Source: Parapedobacter pyrenivorans_A
GTDB taxonomy: Bacteria; Bacteroidota; Bacteroidia; Sphingobacteriales; Sphingobacteriaceae
NCBI RefSeq assembly: GCF_041925275.1
Contig: NZ_JBHEUZ010000018.1
Coordinates: forward strand, 1-64,000
DNA length: 64,000 nt
Direction: 5' to 3'
Of this stretch, positions 26,024 through 36,375 are shown piece by piece (positions within the stretch are counted from its first letter, which is position 1; each line of letters opens with the position of its first letter). The translations under genes and the position numbers were made by a program. The notes beneath the pieces are model-generated. The model made no database searches. It was not told where the DNA came from and saw only the letters and a list, made by a program, of their open reading frames with translations.

Positions 26024-27124
26024 ATGGCATTACAGTGCGGCATCGTTGGCCTACCGAATGTAGGCAAATCCACCTTATTCAACTGCCTTTCCAATGCGAA
26101 AGCACAGGCAGCCAATTTCCCTTTTTGTACCATCGAGCCGAATGTCGGCGTCATTACTGTACCCGATGAGCGCCTAAACAAGCTCGCCGAGTTGGTAAAG
26201 CCACAACGCGTGGTACCCAACACCATCGAAATCGTTGATATCGCCGGGTTGGTGAAGGGTGCCAGTAAGGGCGAAGGACTGGGCAACCAGTTCTTGGGCA
26301 ACATCCGCACGACCGATGCCATCATACATGTGCTGCGTTGCTTCGATGACGGGAATGTGGTGCACGTGGACGGGTCGGTGGACCCCGTGCGTGATAAGGA
26401 AATCATCGATACGGAATTGCAGTTGAAGGATCTGGATACGGTGGTGAAACGCGTACAGAAGGTAGAGAAACAAGCCAAAACCGGAAACGACAAGGAAGCG
26501 AAGCGCAGCTATGAAATCCTGTCGGTGGTGAAAAGCCACCTTGAATCCGGCAAATCGGCACGTACCGCACCGATTACCGAAGAAGATTTCGAGTTTATCA
26601 GCGATCTGTCGCTGCTCACCGTAAAACCCATCCTCTACGTCTGCAACGTAGACGAAGCCTCGGTAACCACGGGCAATGCCTACGTAGACCGCGTACGCGA
26701 CGCCGTGGAGGACGAAGATGCCGAGATCTTGATTATTTCCGCGCAGATAGAAGCCGAGATTGCCCAGTTGGACAGCTACGACGAGCGCCAGCTTTTCTTG
26801 GAGGACCTCGGCCTCACCGAATCGGGCGTAAACAAACTCATCCGCGCAGCTTACAAACTGTTGAACCTAGCCACCTACTTCACCGCAGGCGTACAGGAAG
26901 TGCGGGCGTGGACCATCGAAAACGGTTTTACGGCCCCGCAAGCCGCCGGCGTCATCCACACCGATTTCGAAAAAGGGTTTATCCGCGCGGAGGTCATCAA
27001 ATACGACGACTTCATCCAGTATGGCTCGGAGGCAGCCGTAAAAGAGGCCGGCAAATTGGGTGTGGAAGGCAAGACCTACCTCGTGCAGGATGGGGACATC
27101 ATGCACTTCCGGTTCAACGTATAG
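26024..27124 (+). CDS. ychF: Ribosome-binding ATPase YchF
   Basis: 366 residues from the ATG at 26024, the normal length (MALQCGIVGLPNVGKST); an earlier ATG at 25973 lies upstream of the likely promoter box and is rejected. YchF/Obg-like P-loop protein that prefers ATP and binds ribosomes. The G1 motif is GLPNVGKS, G3 is DIAGLVKGASKGEGLG, and the G4 position reads CNVDE rather than NKxD, which explains the ATP preference. The C-terminal TGS domain ends DGDIMHFRFNV. Confidence 0.97.
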   Translation: MALQCGIVGLPNVGKSTLFNCLSNAKAQAANFPFCTIEPNVGVITVPDERLNKLAELVKPQRVVPNTIEIVDIAGLVKGASKGEGLGNQFLGNIRTTDAIIHVLRCFDDGNVVHVDGSVDPVRDKEIIDTELQLKDLDTVVKRVQKVEKQAKTGNDKEAKRSYEILSVVKSHLESGKSARTAPITEEDFEFISDLSLLTVKPILYVCNVDEASVTTGNAYVDRVRDAVEDEDAEILIISAQIEAEIAQLDSYDERQLFLEDLGLTESGVNKLIRAAYKLLNLATYFTAGVQEVRAWTIENGFTAPQAAGVIHTDFEKGFIRAEVIKYDDFIQYGSEAAVKEAGKLGVEGKTYLVQDGDIMHFRFNV

Positions 27125-27156
27125 GATAAAGCCATACGGGGTTTCCCACTTTTTCC

Positions 27157-27164
27157 TACCTTTG
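27157..27164 (+). promoter_or_regulatory. -7 promoter box of the PUL regulator gene (TACCTTTG)
   Basis: Exact TAnnTTTG; start near 27167, leader about 63 nt. Confidence 0.5.
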
Positions 27165-27229
27165 GATTCCCCTCATCGGCTACCGTATCGCCGATAGGGT
27201 GGATACGAAAACCGCTTTGCCGATAGCTT

Positions 27230-28849
27230 ATGGTGCCCAGGATTTGCATGTTTCTTTTTTTATTTGCCTTCTCTGTGCTTGTACATGCCCATGAAGACAA
27301 AAAACTCAACGCGTTGTTGATCGAACTGGATAAAGCGATTGTGCAGGGCGAGCAGTATCGGGACGAAAAGGAAAAGCATATCAGCCTCCTCAAGAAGCAA
27401 CTTGACACACCCAACCTATCCATTGCCGACCAATACGGCATCTGCAACCAGCTTACCGACGCCTATGAATATTATCGTTGCGATTCCGCCCGGTTATACG
27501 CGTTGAAACAGCTTTCAATCGCAACGGCTTCCGGAAACGGCCTGTGGATAACGAACAGCAAAATCCAACTGGCGTCCATCCTATTCAAGGCGGCCATGTT
27601 TGACAAGTCGCTGGAGCTGCTGGGCAGTATCGCAGCAGCTACCTTGACGGAAGCCCAGGAGATCGAATACTACAAGGCATATTACGAAACCTATGTCTTT
27701 TGGTTGGAATTTTACAATGACGGGTATGGCGACCCCACCATTACCCAGCAGCGCGATTTCTATTACGAGCAATTTTTGCACGTACTTCCCAAAAGTACTT
27801 ACGAATATGCTTCGTATTACGGCATAAAACACATCAATACCGGCGAAATGGAAAAGGCAGAGCAGGTACTTTACATGTACCTGCCGAAGGCCAAGTTGGG
27901 CACCCGCCCCTATTCCATACTGAACTCCGTGTTATCTTTCTTTTACCGGGTGCAGGCCGACACCTCGAAAATGAAAGCACACCTGGCGCTTTCCGCGCTC
28001 TCCGACATCCGGGGAAATATCATGGAAAACGCTTCCCTACGGGAATTGGCTACCCTGCTCTACGAATCGGGTGATGTGGACCGGGCAAATACCTACATCA
28101 AGAAAAGCATGGAAGATGCCAACTTCTATAATGCCCGGATACGGAATTTCCAGACATCCAAAGTGCTGCAGATCATCAACAAAGCCTATCAAACCAACCA
28201 AGCAGCGCAACAGCGGAAACTGGAGCGCCTGTTAGTGGTTATCAGCATTCTATCGGGTATCTTGTTCATCGGGATTTTCCTGATTGTCCGCGAGGTCAGG
28301 AAAGTGTCTAAAGCAAAAAAGGAAATCAGTGCCATCAATGAGCAACTGAAGCTAAACAACCTCGCACTAGCAGAAACAAACCATATCAAGGAAGAATACA
28401 TCGGCCACTTTCTGGGGCTTTGCTCGCTCTATATCGAGAAGATGGACAAGTACCAGAAAAAACTTTACAATAAAGCGAAGACCAGTTCCGCAGGCGAACT
28501 TTTCAATACGATCAAGTCTACCCAGTTCATTGAAGACGAACGGACGGAATTTTACCACAAGTTTGACGATTCCTTCCTGAAACTCTTCCCCGATTTTGTC
28601 AACAAGTTCAACGCACTCCTGCCATCCGACGAACAGGTAACCGTGAAACCCAACGAAAAACTCACCACCGAATTGCGGATTTTCGCACTCATCCGGTTGG
28701 GCATCACGGATAGCACCAAAATAGCCGAGTTCCTTAATTATTCATTGGCCACCATCTACAACTACCGCTCACGCTACCGGAACAAGTCGGTGGTGCCCAG
28801 AGACAAATTTGAAAACGAAATCATGAAAATCGGGGGAAACCACCTATAA
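27230..28849 (+). CDS. DUF6377-type membrane regulator of the polysaccharide locus
   Basis: 539 residues. N-terminal signal peptide or anchor, then a periplasmic helical region of about 310 residues resembling TPR repeats. A membrane helix at about 331-352 (LLVVISILSGILFIGIFLIV) and a coiled coil (about 353-395) lead to a cytoplasmic C-terminal part. That part ends in a helix-turn-helix-like segment (TKIAEFLNYSLATIYNYRSRYRNK cannot be split from its LuxR-like look). The layout matches DUF6377 proteins beside SusCD loci. It probably senses a glycan in the periplasm and activates the downstream genes, a role inferred from position. Confidence 0.8.
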   Translation: MVPRICMFLFLFAFSVLVHAHEDKKLNALLIELDKAIVQGEQYRDEKEKHISLLKKQLDTPNLSIADQYGICNQLTDAYEYYRCDSARLYALKQLSIATASGNGLWITNSKIQLASILFKAAMFDKSLELLGSIAAATLTEAQEIEYYKAYYETYVFWLEFYNDGYGDPTITQQRDFYYEQFLHVLPKSTYEYASYYGIKHINTGEMEKAEQVLYMYLPKAKLGTRPYSILNSVLSFFYRVQADTSKMKAHLALSALSDIRGNIMENASLRELATLLYESGDVDRANTYIKKSMEDANFYNARIRNFQTSKVLQIINKAYQTNQAAQQRKLERLLVVISILSGILFIGIFLIVREVRKVSKAKKEISAINEQLKLNNLALAETNHIKEEYIGHFLGLCSLYIEKMDKYQKKLYNKAKTSSAGELFNTIKSTQFIEDERTEFYHKFDDSFLKLFPDFVNKFNALLPSDEQVTVKPNEKLTTELRIFALIRLGITDSTKIAEFLNYSLATIYNYRSRYRNKSVVPRDKFENEIMKIGGNHL

Positions 28850-28993
28850 AACGAACTACGCTGTTCACAAACCGTTTATATTTTTCACACCTTGTATTTC
28901 GTCAACTATCTGTAATACAACTACAAATAAGCAACCGAATCCGTTTCCATTTATATTTATTTTCTACACCGGATAACGCAAAGGTAATCCACC

Positions 28994-29001
28994 TACCTTC
29001 G
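28994..29001 (+). promoter_or_regulatory. Possible -7 box of the SusCD operon (TACCTTCG)
   Basis: One mismatch to TAnnTTTG and no -33 box, as expected of an activator-dependent promoter. The rest of the gap (28850-29040) is AT-rich with no other feature seen. Confidence 0.35.
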
Positions 29002-29040
29002 TTGGCAGTTATTTTTCGTTAACCATTTATTAACCTCATC

Positions 29041-29568
29041 ATGAACAATAAATTACTTATTGCTTTATTATGCCTCGTCGGCACGTGCGCCGTTACCGCT
29101 TGTAAAAAGGTGGAAAACGGAAAGTTCGTTGAGCCGATCACCCTTTATGAAAAAATAAAAGGCAGCTGGCAACTCACCGATCTGGTGCAGATCGATGAGA
29201 CGGCAAAAATTTCGGGCATCAAGCCCGATGAAATCAGTCTGTTGGGCCAATTTGAAGCGGCAAGCCTACAGCTTACCTTGGATGTTGACGCCGATAACCA
29301 GCCGACGGCGTACCGGGTAGACGGGAGTGCACCGGAATTGTTTCCCAACGGCGGGTTCTGGGATCTCGACACGGCATTTCCTTATGCCGATGGTTCTGCC
29401 CCTACCATCCGCCTGTATTCGGATGCGGCGAAAACGGCACTCATCGGCCAGTTGACCATCGTATCGATGCCCGGTGCGGCTCCCGAAATGGGGCTGAAGC
29501 TCACCCGTAGCACCGCGGGCGTCCCGTTTGTATCTTACCAATATAAATTATCAAACACTAACCAATAA
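29041..29568 (+). CDS. DUF5004-like lipoprotein
   Basis: 175 residues with a lipoprotein signal (Cys at about 21 in VTACKKVENG). The core KIKGSWQLTDLVQID is typical of lipocalin-like/DUF5004 proteins encoded near SusCD systems. Predicted outer-membrane lipoprotein of beta structure, function unknown. It opens the operon that continues with the next gene 5 bp downstream. Confidence 0.7.
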   Translation: MNNKLLIALLCLVGTCAVTACKKVENGKFVEPITLYEKIKGSWQLTDLVQIDETAKISGIKPDEISLLGQFEAASLQLTLDVDADNQPTAYRVDGSAPELFPNGGFWDLDTAFPYADGSAPTIRLYSDAAKTALIGQLTIVSMPGAAPEMGLKLTRSTAGVPFVSYQYKLSNTNQ

Positions 29569-29573
29569 TCCCG

Positions 29574-30674
29574 ATGAAGAAACTGATATACTGTTTAACT
29601 GGGTGCATGCTTTTACTGCTACCGACGCTAAAAGCCCAAGAGGCGATTACCAATCCAGACCGGATGTGGACGGTGCCGGCGGTATACACCATGGACGAAC
29701 CCGTCACCTGGTATTTCGACTTTGCCAGTGCGCCCCAGTTGGCCGATGGCGAAGCACTCTACCTGTGGATCTGGGCACCCACCAACCCAACGGGTACCCC
29801 GATACCCATTACTTATAATGGCGACCGCATCTGGAGCATCAGCTTCACCCCCACCGAATTTTTCGGGATGACCGTGGAAGAACTATTCGCCAACACCGAG
29901 GCATTTTACTTTCTGCTCCGGGATTTGGATGCCACCAAATTAACGGGAACACTTTCCTTGCCGAAAGTCGACTACATCAAAAATTTCGTGGAAAGCGGGA
30001 AGCAAATAAACTTTGCGCCCTCCGACTTCCAACTTGGCAGCACGCTGTCCATCCTCTTCAACGCCAACTTGGTCGATGGATTCCTCCCAGCACCCGCCAC
30101 CGTGCACATGCACGGCGGCCTCAACAATTGGGATGCACAGCAGCAGTTCCAGGCCTGGCTGCCTGAGATCCGGGAAAAAACCGCGTTCAGGCATATCGGC
30201 AATGGGATTTACAAAAAGGACCTCGTGCCCCAAACCTACTTCGGCGTAACCGAAGAATACGAAATGGAAAACATGGTCTTCCTCGCCGTCAAGTACAATG
30301 GCAATGAAGCCTCCCCAGACTGGGCAGGAGCCTCACCCGACTACCAAATCATAGCGCCCGGTGTACCCGAACCCCTGCCCCCGAGCCTGTCGTTCTTTCC
30401 GTTGAAAATCAGCATAAACGACATACTGGTCATCACCCGCGATAACAACGTGCGCGGCCAGCGGCTCACCTACACCATCACCGGCGGATCCAAAACACTT
30501 ACCGGCGACATGGAGGGTGCCATGGCGCGGCAGCGCGCGTTCGTCAACGTAGCCCATGAATTTAAGGGAATGGCCATCTCTTCGCTCCACATCCTCATCA
30601 AGGATCAAAATGGCATAACCATCTATGACGAAGACATGCCATTGGTCACAGTTGATAATCCGATAAAGAACTAA
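29574..30674 (+). CDS. Secreted beta-rich protein of the polysaccharide locus, function unknown
   Basis: 366 residues with a signal peptide (cleavage after LKAQ near 22). The mature protein is rich in aromatic residues and looks like two or three beta-sandwich domains; the middle segment VHMHGGLNNWDAQQQF recalls starch-binding folds of SusE/SusF. No lipobox is seen. Position directly before susC suggests glycan binding at the cell surface. I do not recognise a named family. It ends 3 bp before susC. Confidence 0.6.
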   Translation: MKKLIYCLTGCMLLLLPTLKAQEAITNPDRMWTVPAVYTMDEPVTWYFDFASAPQLADGEALYLWIWAPTNPTGTPIPITYNGDRIWSISFTPTEFFGMTVEELFANTEAFYFLLRDLDATKLTGTLSLPKVDYIKNFVESGKQINFAPSDFQLGSTLSILFNANLVDGFLPAPATVHMHGGLNNWDAQQQFQAWLPEIREKTAFRHIGNGIYKKDLVPQTYFGVTEEYEMENMVFLAVKYNGNEASPDWAGASPDYQIIAPGVPEPLPPSLSFFPLKISINDILVITRDNNVRGQRLTYTITGGSKTLTGDMEGAMARQRAFVNVAHEFKGMAISSLHILIKDQNGITIYDEDMPLVTVDNPIKN

Positions 30675-30677
30675 CGA

Positions 30678-33593
30678 ATGAACCTCCATAGATTTTCCAC
30701 ATTGATGGTAGTTTGCTTGGCATGCTTCATCAACACGCTATACGCGCAAGACAACATCACCGTAGCCGGCACGGTCGTTAACCAAGATCAAGCACCGCTT
30801 GCCGGGGTAAGCGTGGCCGCCACCTCGGGAGCGGGTACCGTAACAGGCACCGACGGCAAATTCATATTGACCGCCTCCCGGGGTGAAACCCTCACTTTTT
30901 CGCACGTGGGCTACCGCACCACCACCGAGACTGCCGCGCCAACGATGCGCATCGAGATGCTGCCGACGGATGCGGTGTTGGATGAGGTGGTCATCGTGGG
31001 CGTTGGCTATGGCACCATGCGCAGGTCTGACCTTACCGGGGCCATCACTTCGGTTTCGGCAAAAGACCTCCGTAAAGGAGTCATCACCTCGGCCGAGCAA
31101 TTACTACAGGGCAAAGTGGCCGGACTCACCGTTACCCAACCCAGCGGCGACCCCACCCAAGGTTCGTCCCTGCGCCTCCGCGGGGGCACCTCGTTATCGG
31201 CCAGCAACAGTCCATTGATTGTGGTCGACGGAATCCCCGGCGCGGATATGAATGCCATCCAACCCGGTGAAATCGTTTCCATCGATGTGTTGAAAGATGC
31301 CTCCGCGGCAGCCATCTACGGCTCGCGCGGCGCCAACGGCGTCATCATCGTCACCACCAACCGCGAGCACGCACATCGCACGATGAACTACAACGGCTAC
31401 GTAGCCGTGGGCAACGCAACCAATAAGCTGGACCTCCTATCCGCCGATCAGTGGCGCGCGTACGTGCGCAGCAATAACATCGGCGGCGCGGTAGACTACG
31501 GCGACAATACCGACTGGCAGGATGAATTGCAACGGACCGCCGTTTCCAATTTCCACAACCTATCTTTCTCCAACGGGGGCGAAGCCAGCGGCCTCCATGC
31601 ATCCATCAGCTACCTGGATGCGCAAGGCGTTATCAAAACAAGCGCCATGAACCGGCTGGCCGGGAGCCTCACCGGCCACCAATATGGCCTCAACAACCGG
31701 CTGAAACTCGAAGCGAGCATCCATGCCAACAAAGACTCGTACCATCCGGTAGACATGGGCATCTATGAGCGGGCTTATAACCTCAACCCCACGCTTCCCG
31801 TGAAGCAAAATGGCCAATATACGCAGATAGGGGGCACCAATGCCAACAATCCCGTAGAACTGCTCAACAACCGCAAGGACGACCAAAGCCGCACGCGCCT
31901 ACTGGGCTATGGAAAAGCTGAGCTGCAAATCGCTGAAGGGCTCAAAGGGGTGGCCAACGGGTCTTATGAATACAATTCGCAGCAGGGGCGTTTCTACATG
32001 CCCTCGTACGCTTTCAATGGACGGACCGATAAAGGGTACGGCCGACGGAACATCGGCGACTATGCAAACCTGCAACTGGAAACTTACCTCACCTACGACA
32101 AAACGTTCCAAGACGTCCACCGATTGAACATCATGGCTGGCTATTCCTACCTGAAAAACAGTTATGAAGGCTACGGGGCCGAACGTCGCGGCTTTGATAC
32201 CGACCTATTCGGGTACAACAACCTCGCCGCCGGCAATGATTTCCGCCTGAGCGATGTCTACTCCTACAAAGGGGAAGCCAAGCTCGTTTCATTTTTCGGC
32301 CGTGTCAACTACGTGTTCCATGACCGTTACATGGTTACCGCCACCTTGCGCCAAGACGGTTCATCCCGCTTCGGTGCCAACCACAAGTGGGGCTTCTTCC
32401 CCTCCGCATCGGTGGCGTGGCGTGTATCCGAGGAATCATTTATGGAGCCTACCCGCGATTGGCTGGATAACCTGAAGGTACGCGCAGGCTACGGCATCAC
32501 CGGCAACCAAGACGGTATCGGCGAATACCGGTCGCTGTCGCTGATGGGCACGGGCGGGGGGGCCTACTACGACCAGGCCACCGATTCGTGGAAACAATCC
32601 TATGGCATAACCCAAAATCCCAATCCGGATTTGAAATGGGAATCCACGGCACAGACCAACATTGGCCTTGATATCGCTTTCCTCGGACGGTTCAATGCGA
32701 CCATCGATGCTTACGTCAAGCAAACATCCGATCTGCTGTACACGTATGATGTGCCCCAGCCACCTTATCTTTACGACAAGATGCTGGCTAATGTGGGCGA
32801 CCTGTCAAATAAAGGCATCGAACTCACACTGGGTGCCAACATTATCCGCAACGGCTCCTTCACCTGGAACGCCAACCTCGTCATGGCCCACAACAAGCAA
32901 CGGGTAGAAAAACTATCGAATGACATCTACCAAACCGATGCAGTGGCTTCGGGCAACCTCCATGGGTTAACGGGCATGTCGGGCGTATTTACGCAACTGC
33001 TGAAAGAAGGCTATGCGGTAGGTACCTTCTGGGGGCCGAAGTTCCTGGGTTTCGACGAAGACGGCAAGTTCCTCCTCGAAACCGACGAAGCGGGCAACGT
33101 TATCCAGCAATACCTGGGCAATGCCCAACCAACCCTGACGCTGGGATTTGCCATGGATTTCGCCTATCGTGGGTTCGACCTCAACATCGCCGCCAACGGC
33201 ATGTTCGGCCAGAAAATCCTCAACGCGCAAGCGATGAACATCAGCTATCCCGGCCGGTTGCCCGGTTATAACGTGCTGGACTCCTGGCTGGATAAAAACG
33301 TGGCCGACGGCCCTGTATTTTCGGATTACTGGATAGCCAAGGGCGACTTCCTGCGCCTACAGGCTGTTACCCTGGGGTATACGCTCCCCGTAAACAACGC
33401 GTGGTTCAGCAGGGCGCGGGTCTATGTAACCGGCGAAAACCTACTCACATTTACAGGTTACGAGGGGCTCGATCCCGAGGTGAACTTCAGCGGCCTCCGG
33501 AGCCCGGGCATCGATAAGTCCGTCGGCGAGGGAGATAATTATTACTACCCCCGGGCCACGACATTCTCATTGGGCGTTAACCTTTCCTTTTAG
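30678..33593 (+). CDS. susC: SusC-type TonB-dependent glycan transporter
   Basis: 971 residues. Signal peptide (cleavage after LYAQ), a carboxypeptidase-regulatory-like domain (about 27-95, VAGTVVNQDQAPLAGVSV), the plug (about 115-235, with VDGIPGADM and YGSRGANGVI) and a 22-strand barrel ending in LGVNLSF. Together with SusD it forms the outer-membrane pump that imports oligosaccharides using TonB energy. The N-terminus lacks the extra STN domain, so signalling to an anti-sigma factor is unlikely. Confidence 0.95.
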   Translation: MNLHRFSTLMVVCLACFINTLYAQDNITVAGTVVNQDQAPLAGVSVAATSGAGTVTGTDGKFILTASRGETLTFSHVGYRTTTETAAPTMRIEMLPTDAVLDEVVIVGVGYGTMRRSDLTGAITSVSAKDLRKGVITSAEQLLQGKVAGLTVTQPSGDPTQGSSLRLRGGTSLSASNSPLIVVDGIPGADMNAIQPGEIVSIDVLKDASAAAIYGSRGANGVIIVTTNREHAHRTMNYNGYVAVGNATNKLDLLSADQWRAYVRSNNIGGAVDYGDNTDWQDELQRTAVSNFHNLSFSNGGEASGLHASISYLDAQGVIKTSAMNRLAGSLTGHQYGLNNRLKLEASIHANKDSYHPVDMGIYERAYNLNPTLPVKQNGQYTQIGGTNANNPVELLNNRKDDQSRTRLLGYGKAELQIAEGLKGVANGSYEYNSQQGRFYMPSYAFNGRTDKGYGRRNIGDYANLQLETYLTYDKTFQDVHRLNIMAGYSYLKNSYEGYGAERRGFDTDLFGYNNLAAGNDFRLSDVYSYKGEAKLVSFFGRVNYVFHDRYMVTATLRQDGSSRFGANHKWGFFPSASVAWRVSEESFMEPTRDWLDNLKVRAGYGITGNQDGIGEYRSLSLMGTGGGAYYDQATDSWKQSYGITQNPNPDLKWESTAQTNIGLDIAFLGRFNATIDAYVKQTSDLLYTYDVPQPPYLYDKMLANVGDLSNKGIELTLGANIIRNGSFTWNANLVMAHNKQRVEKLSNDIYQTDAVASGNLHGLTGMSGVFTQLLKEGYAVGTFWGPKFLGFDEDGKFLLETDEAGNVIQQYLGNAQPTLTLGFAMDFAYRGFDLNIAANGMFGQKILNAQAMNISYPGRLPGYNVLDSWLDKNVADGPVFSDYWIAKGDFLRLQAVTLGYTLPVNNAWFSRARVYVTGENLLTFTGYEGLDPEVNFSGLRSPGIDKSVGEGDNYYYPRATTFSLGVNLSF

Positions 33594-33612
33594 CTTAAAA
33601 AAAAGAAATACG

Positions 33613-35130
33613 ATGAACATACTAAAATTAGCTATATGCTCCGTTGCTGGGATCTGCTGCCTGGGTGCCTGCACGGATTTGACCGAAGAGCTGTATGACC
33701 GGGTCCAATCGTCAGACTACGGCAAGACTCCTGCCGAAATCGAAACCATCGTGGGCCGTGCCTATTCGTCGCTCCGGGGCGGCGCATCCGACGGGGTGAA
33801 CTTCTACCCTACCGGCGAATTTGTCTTCTTCGTCTCGTCGGTATCGTCTGACGAGTGCGTCATACCCACCCGCGTGGGGGGCGACTGGTACGACGATGGG
33901 GTCTACCTCGATTTGCACAAACATACCTGGGATGCCGACAACCCAAAAATCTGGGCACCTTGGAAATACAGTTACAACGGCATTGCAGCCACGAATGCCA
34001 TCATTTACCAAGTGGAACAATCGGGATTGGATGCCGAAGCGAGCAAGCCGCTGTTTGCTGAGCTGAAAACCCTTCGGGCATACTACTACTACAAACTATT
34101 GGATATGTACGGCAACGTACCGCTCGATACCACGTACATAACCAACGAAGCGCCCGGTACCTCACCCCGGGCCGAAGTGTACGCATTTATAGAGAAAGAA
34201 TTGCTCGAAAACGTAGACTACCTCCCCGAAACGGCATACGGCCGCTTTACCAAGAACGCCGCCAACCTGCTGCTCGCGCGGTTGTATCTCAATTCCGAGG
34301 TATATATCGGCCAAGCACGATGGGAAGACTGCCTCACGGCGTGTAGCCGCATTTCGGGGCAGTTGGAACCGGATTACTTCGCCAACTTCAAAACAGATAA
34401 CCAAGTGGCTACCGAAGTCATCTTCGGCATTCCCTATGACAGCAAGATGGGTACCGTGGGCAACTACCTGGCGTCCATGACCTACCACTACGAGCAAATG
34501 TGGGCCTTCTCGGCCACCGGAAACTACCAATGGTGTGCAAACGGCATCTCTGCGCAGCCGGGGCTATACTCCGCCTTTGAAGAAAATGATATCCGCCGCA
34601 ATTCCGTCCTTATCGGGCCGCAGATCGACCTCCGCTCGGGTTCCACCATCATCATGCCCGCATCGGGCAACCCGCTGGACTACACCGAAGAGATTTCCAA
34701 TATCAACGAAGCACTCCAGAACGAGGGCGGCCGATTGAGCAAGTATGAAGACAAAGCCGGCGATGCTTGGGAACGGGACTACGACCTCGTGCTGATGCGC
34801 TATGCCGAAGTGTTGATGATGCAGGCCGAATGCAATGTGCGGCTGGGCAATCCCGCTGCCGCGCGGCCATTCGTGGAGCAGGTACGGAGCCGTGTGGGGC
34901 TAAACACCCCCGAAACCATCGATTTGGCCTTCATCGACCAGGAACTCCGGCGTGAATTTGTCTTTGAAGACCACCGCCGTACAGACAATATCCGTTTCGG
35001 AACATTTTTCGAGGCTTGGTGGGAAAAAGGCGAAGACCCGGCCGATAAGCACACGGGCATCTTCCCCATCCCCCGGCAGGAATTGAACAAAAACAGCAAG
35101 CTGGACCAAAACCCGGGGTATACCAACTGA
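33613..35130 (+). CDS. susD: SusD-family surface glycan-binding lipoprotein
   Basis: 505 residues with a lipoprotein signal (CCLGACTDL). The helical TPR-like scaffold of SusD/RagB is visible: the N-terminal segment AYSSLRGGASDG, and the C-terminal RYAEVLMMQAECNVRLG and RRELVFEDHR-like region near 445. It caps the SusC barrel and binds the glycan. It lies 19 bp after susC; its stop codon shares one base with the next start codon (TGATG). Confidence 0.95.
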   Translation: MNILKLAICSVAGICCLGACTDLTEELYDRVQSSDYGKTPAEIETIVGRAYSSLRGGASDGVNFYPTGEFVFFVSSVSSDECVIPTRVGGDWYDDGVYLDLHKHTWDADNPKIWAPWKYSYNGIAATNAIIYQVEQSGLDAEASKPLFAELKTLRAYYYYKLLDMYGNVPLDTTYITNEAPGTSPRAEVYAFIEKELLENVDYLPETAYGRFTKNAANLLLARLYLNSEVYIGQARWEDCLTACSRISGQLEPDYFANFKTDNQVATEVIFGIPYDSKMGTVGNYLASMTYHYEQMWAFSATGNYQWCANGISAQPGLYSAFEENDIRRNSVLIGPQIDLRSGSTIIMPASGNPLDYTEEISNINEALQNEGGRLSKYEDKAGDAWERDYDLVLMRYAEVLMMQAECNVRLGNPAAARPFVEQVRSRVGLNTPETIDLAFIDQELRREFVFEDHRRTDNIRFGTFFEAWWEKGEDPADKHTGIFPIPRQELNKNSKLDQNPGYTN

Positions 35131-36371
35131 TGGACATAAGGATGACGATATGGCTACTGTGGGCGGTATTTCTTGTAGGTTGCAAGAAAGAGAAGCCCAC
35201 CAGTGATACGAACAAGGAAACGAAAATCGAAACCTTTGAACCGGTGGCGGTAACGAAGGCCAACGCCATGAAGGTGTGGGTGCATTACATGCCCTGGTTC
35301 GAAGATAAAGCAACCAGTGGCAATGGTAAATGGGGCCAGCATTGGACGATGGCCAACAAGAACCCGGACATCATCGGGGCAGACGGCAAACGGCAGATCG
35401 CTTCGCATTACTATCCCTTGATCGGACCCTATGCCTCCAGCGACACGGACGTGCTGGAATACCATTTTTTACTGATGAAATATGCCGGAATCGACGGCAT
35501 ACTCATCGATTGGTACGGTACGCGGCAGTTGTATGACTATCCGCAAAACAAGCGCAACACGGAGGCCATCGTAGCTGTATTGGAGAAGGTAGGGCTCCAA
35601 TATGCCATCGTGTACGAAGACCAAACCCTCCGCGATGGCTTCGACTCGGATGCCCAACGGCTCAGCCAAGCGGTGGCCGACATGAATTACCTGCGCACCA
35701 ATTTTTTCAACGACGGCCACTACATCCGACTAGACGGCAAGCCGCTGTTGTTGACCTTCGGTCCGCAGATCATCAACACACCAAGCGGCTGGAACACCGT
35801 TTTCAATACGTTGGTCGATAAACCGGCATTCTTCACCCTGTACAACCACTCCCACCTCGCCAACAATGCTACCTACCAACTGGCAACGGGCGAATACATC
35901 TGGGTGGATGCTACGCCTATGGAAACAAAGTATGCCCGCAAGCACGAGGTGCCACAGCTCATCGGCGGTGCCTATCCGGGATTCGACGACTACTACAAAG
36001 AGGGCGGTTGGGGCGAACAAGTGCTGGGCGACATCGACCACGAGGACGGTGCCTTGTTCGACCGCTCGCTGCAGATGGCTACCGACGAGAACAGGACGCA
36101 ATTACAGCTGATCACGTGGAACGATTTCGGAGAGGGAACGATGATCGAACCTACCCACGAGTTCCAGTACGCGTTTTTGGAAAAGCTACAGGACTTTACC
36201 GGGCTCCCGTACAACAAAGCGATTTTGGAGCAGATTTACGCATATTACACGCTCAAGAAACAGTTTGCAGACCAGCCCGAAAAACAAAAGCAACTGCTGC
36301 AAGCCTTTTACTACCTTATTTCCCTGCAACACAACAAAGCCATGGGATTGATTAATGAAATAGCCAATTAA
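35130..36371 (+). CDS. GH71/GH99-like glycoside hydrolase lipoprotein
   Basis: 413 residues, lipoprotein signal with Cys near 18 (LVGCKKEK). The core resembles clan GH71/GH99 TIM barrels: VWVHYMPWFED near 49-59, GIDGILIDWYG near 120-130 and WNDFGEGTMIEP at 330-341, whose Glu335 and Glu340 are the likely catalytic pair. GH99 cuts alpha-mannans and GH71 alpha-1,3-glucans; the sequence alone does not choose. It is translationally coupled to susD and followed by GH97 after 4 bp. Confidence 0.82.
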   Translation: MDIRMTIWLLWAVFLVGCKKEKPTSDTNKETKIETFEPVAVTKANAMKVWVHYMPWFEDKATSGNGKWGQHWTMANKNPDIIGADGKRQIASHYYPLIGPYASSDTDVLEYHFLLMKYAGIDGILIDWYGTRQLYDYPQNKRNTEAIVAVLEKVGLQYAIVYEDQTLRDGFDSDAQRLSQAVADMNYLRTNFFNDGHYIRLDGKPLLLTFGPQIINTPSGWNTVFNTLVDKPAFFTLYNHSHLANNATYQLATGEYIWVDATPMETKYARKHEVPQLIGGAYPGFDDYYKEGGWGEQVLGDIDHEDGALFDRSLQMATDENRTQLQLITWNDFGEGTMIEPTHEFQYAFLEKLQDFTGLPYNKAILEQIYAYYTLKKQFADQPEKQKQLLQAFYYLISLQHNKAMGLINEIAN

Positions 36372-36375
36372 TAAG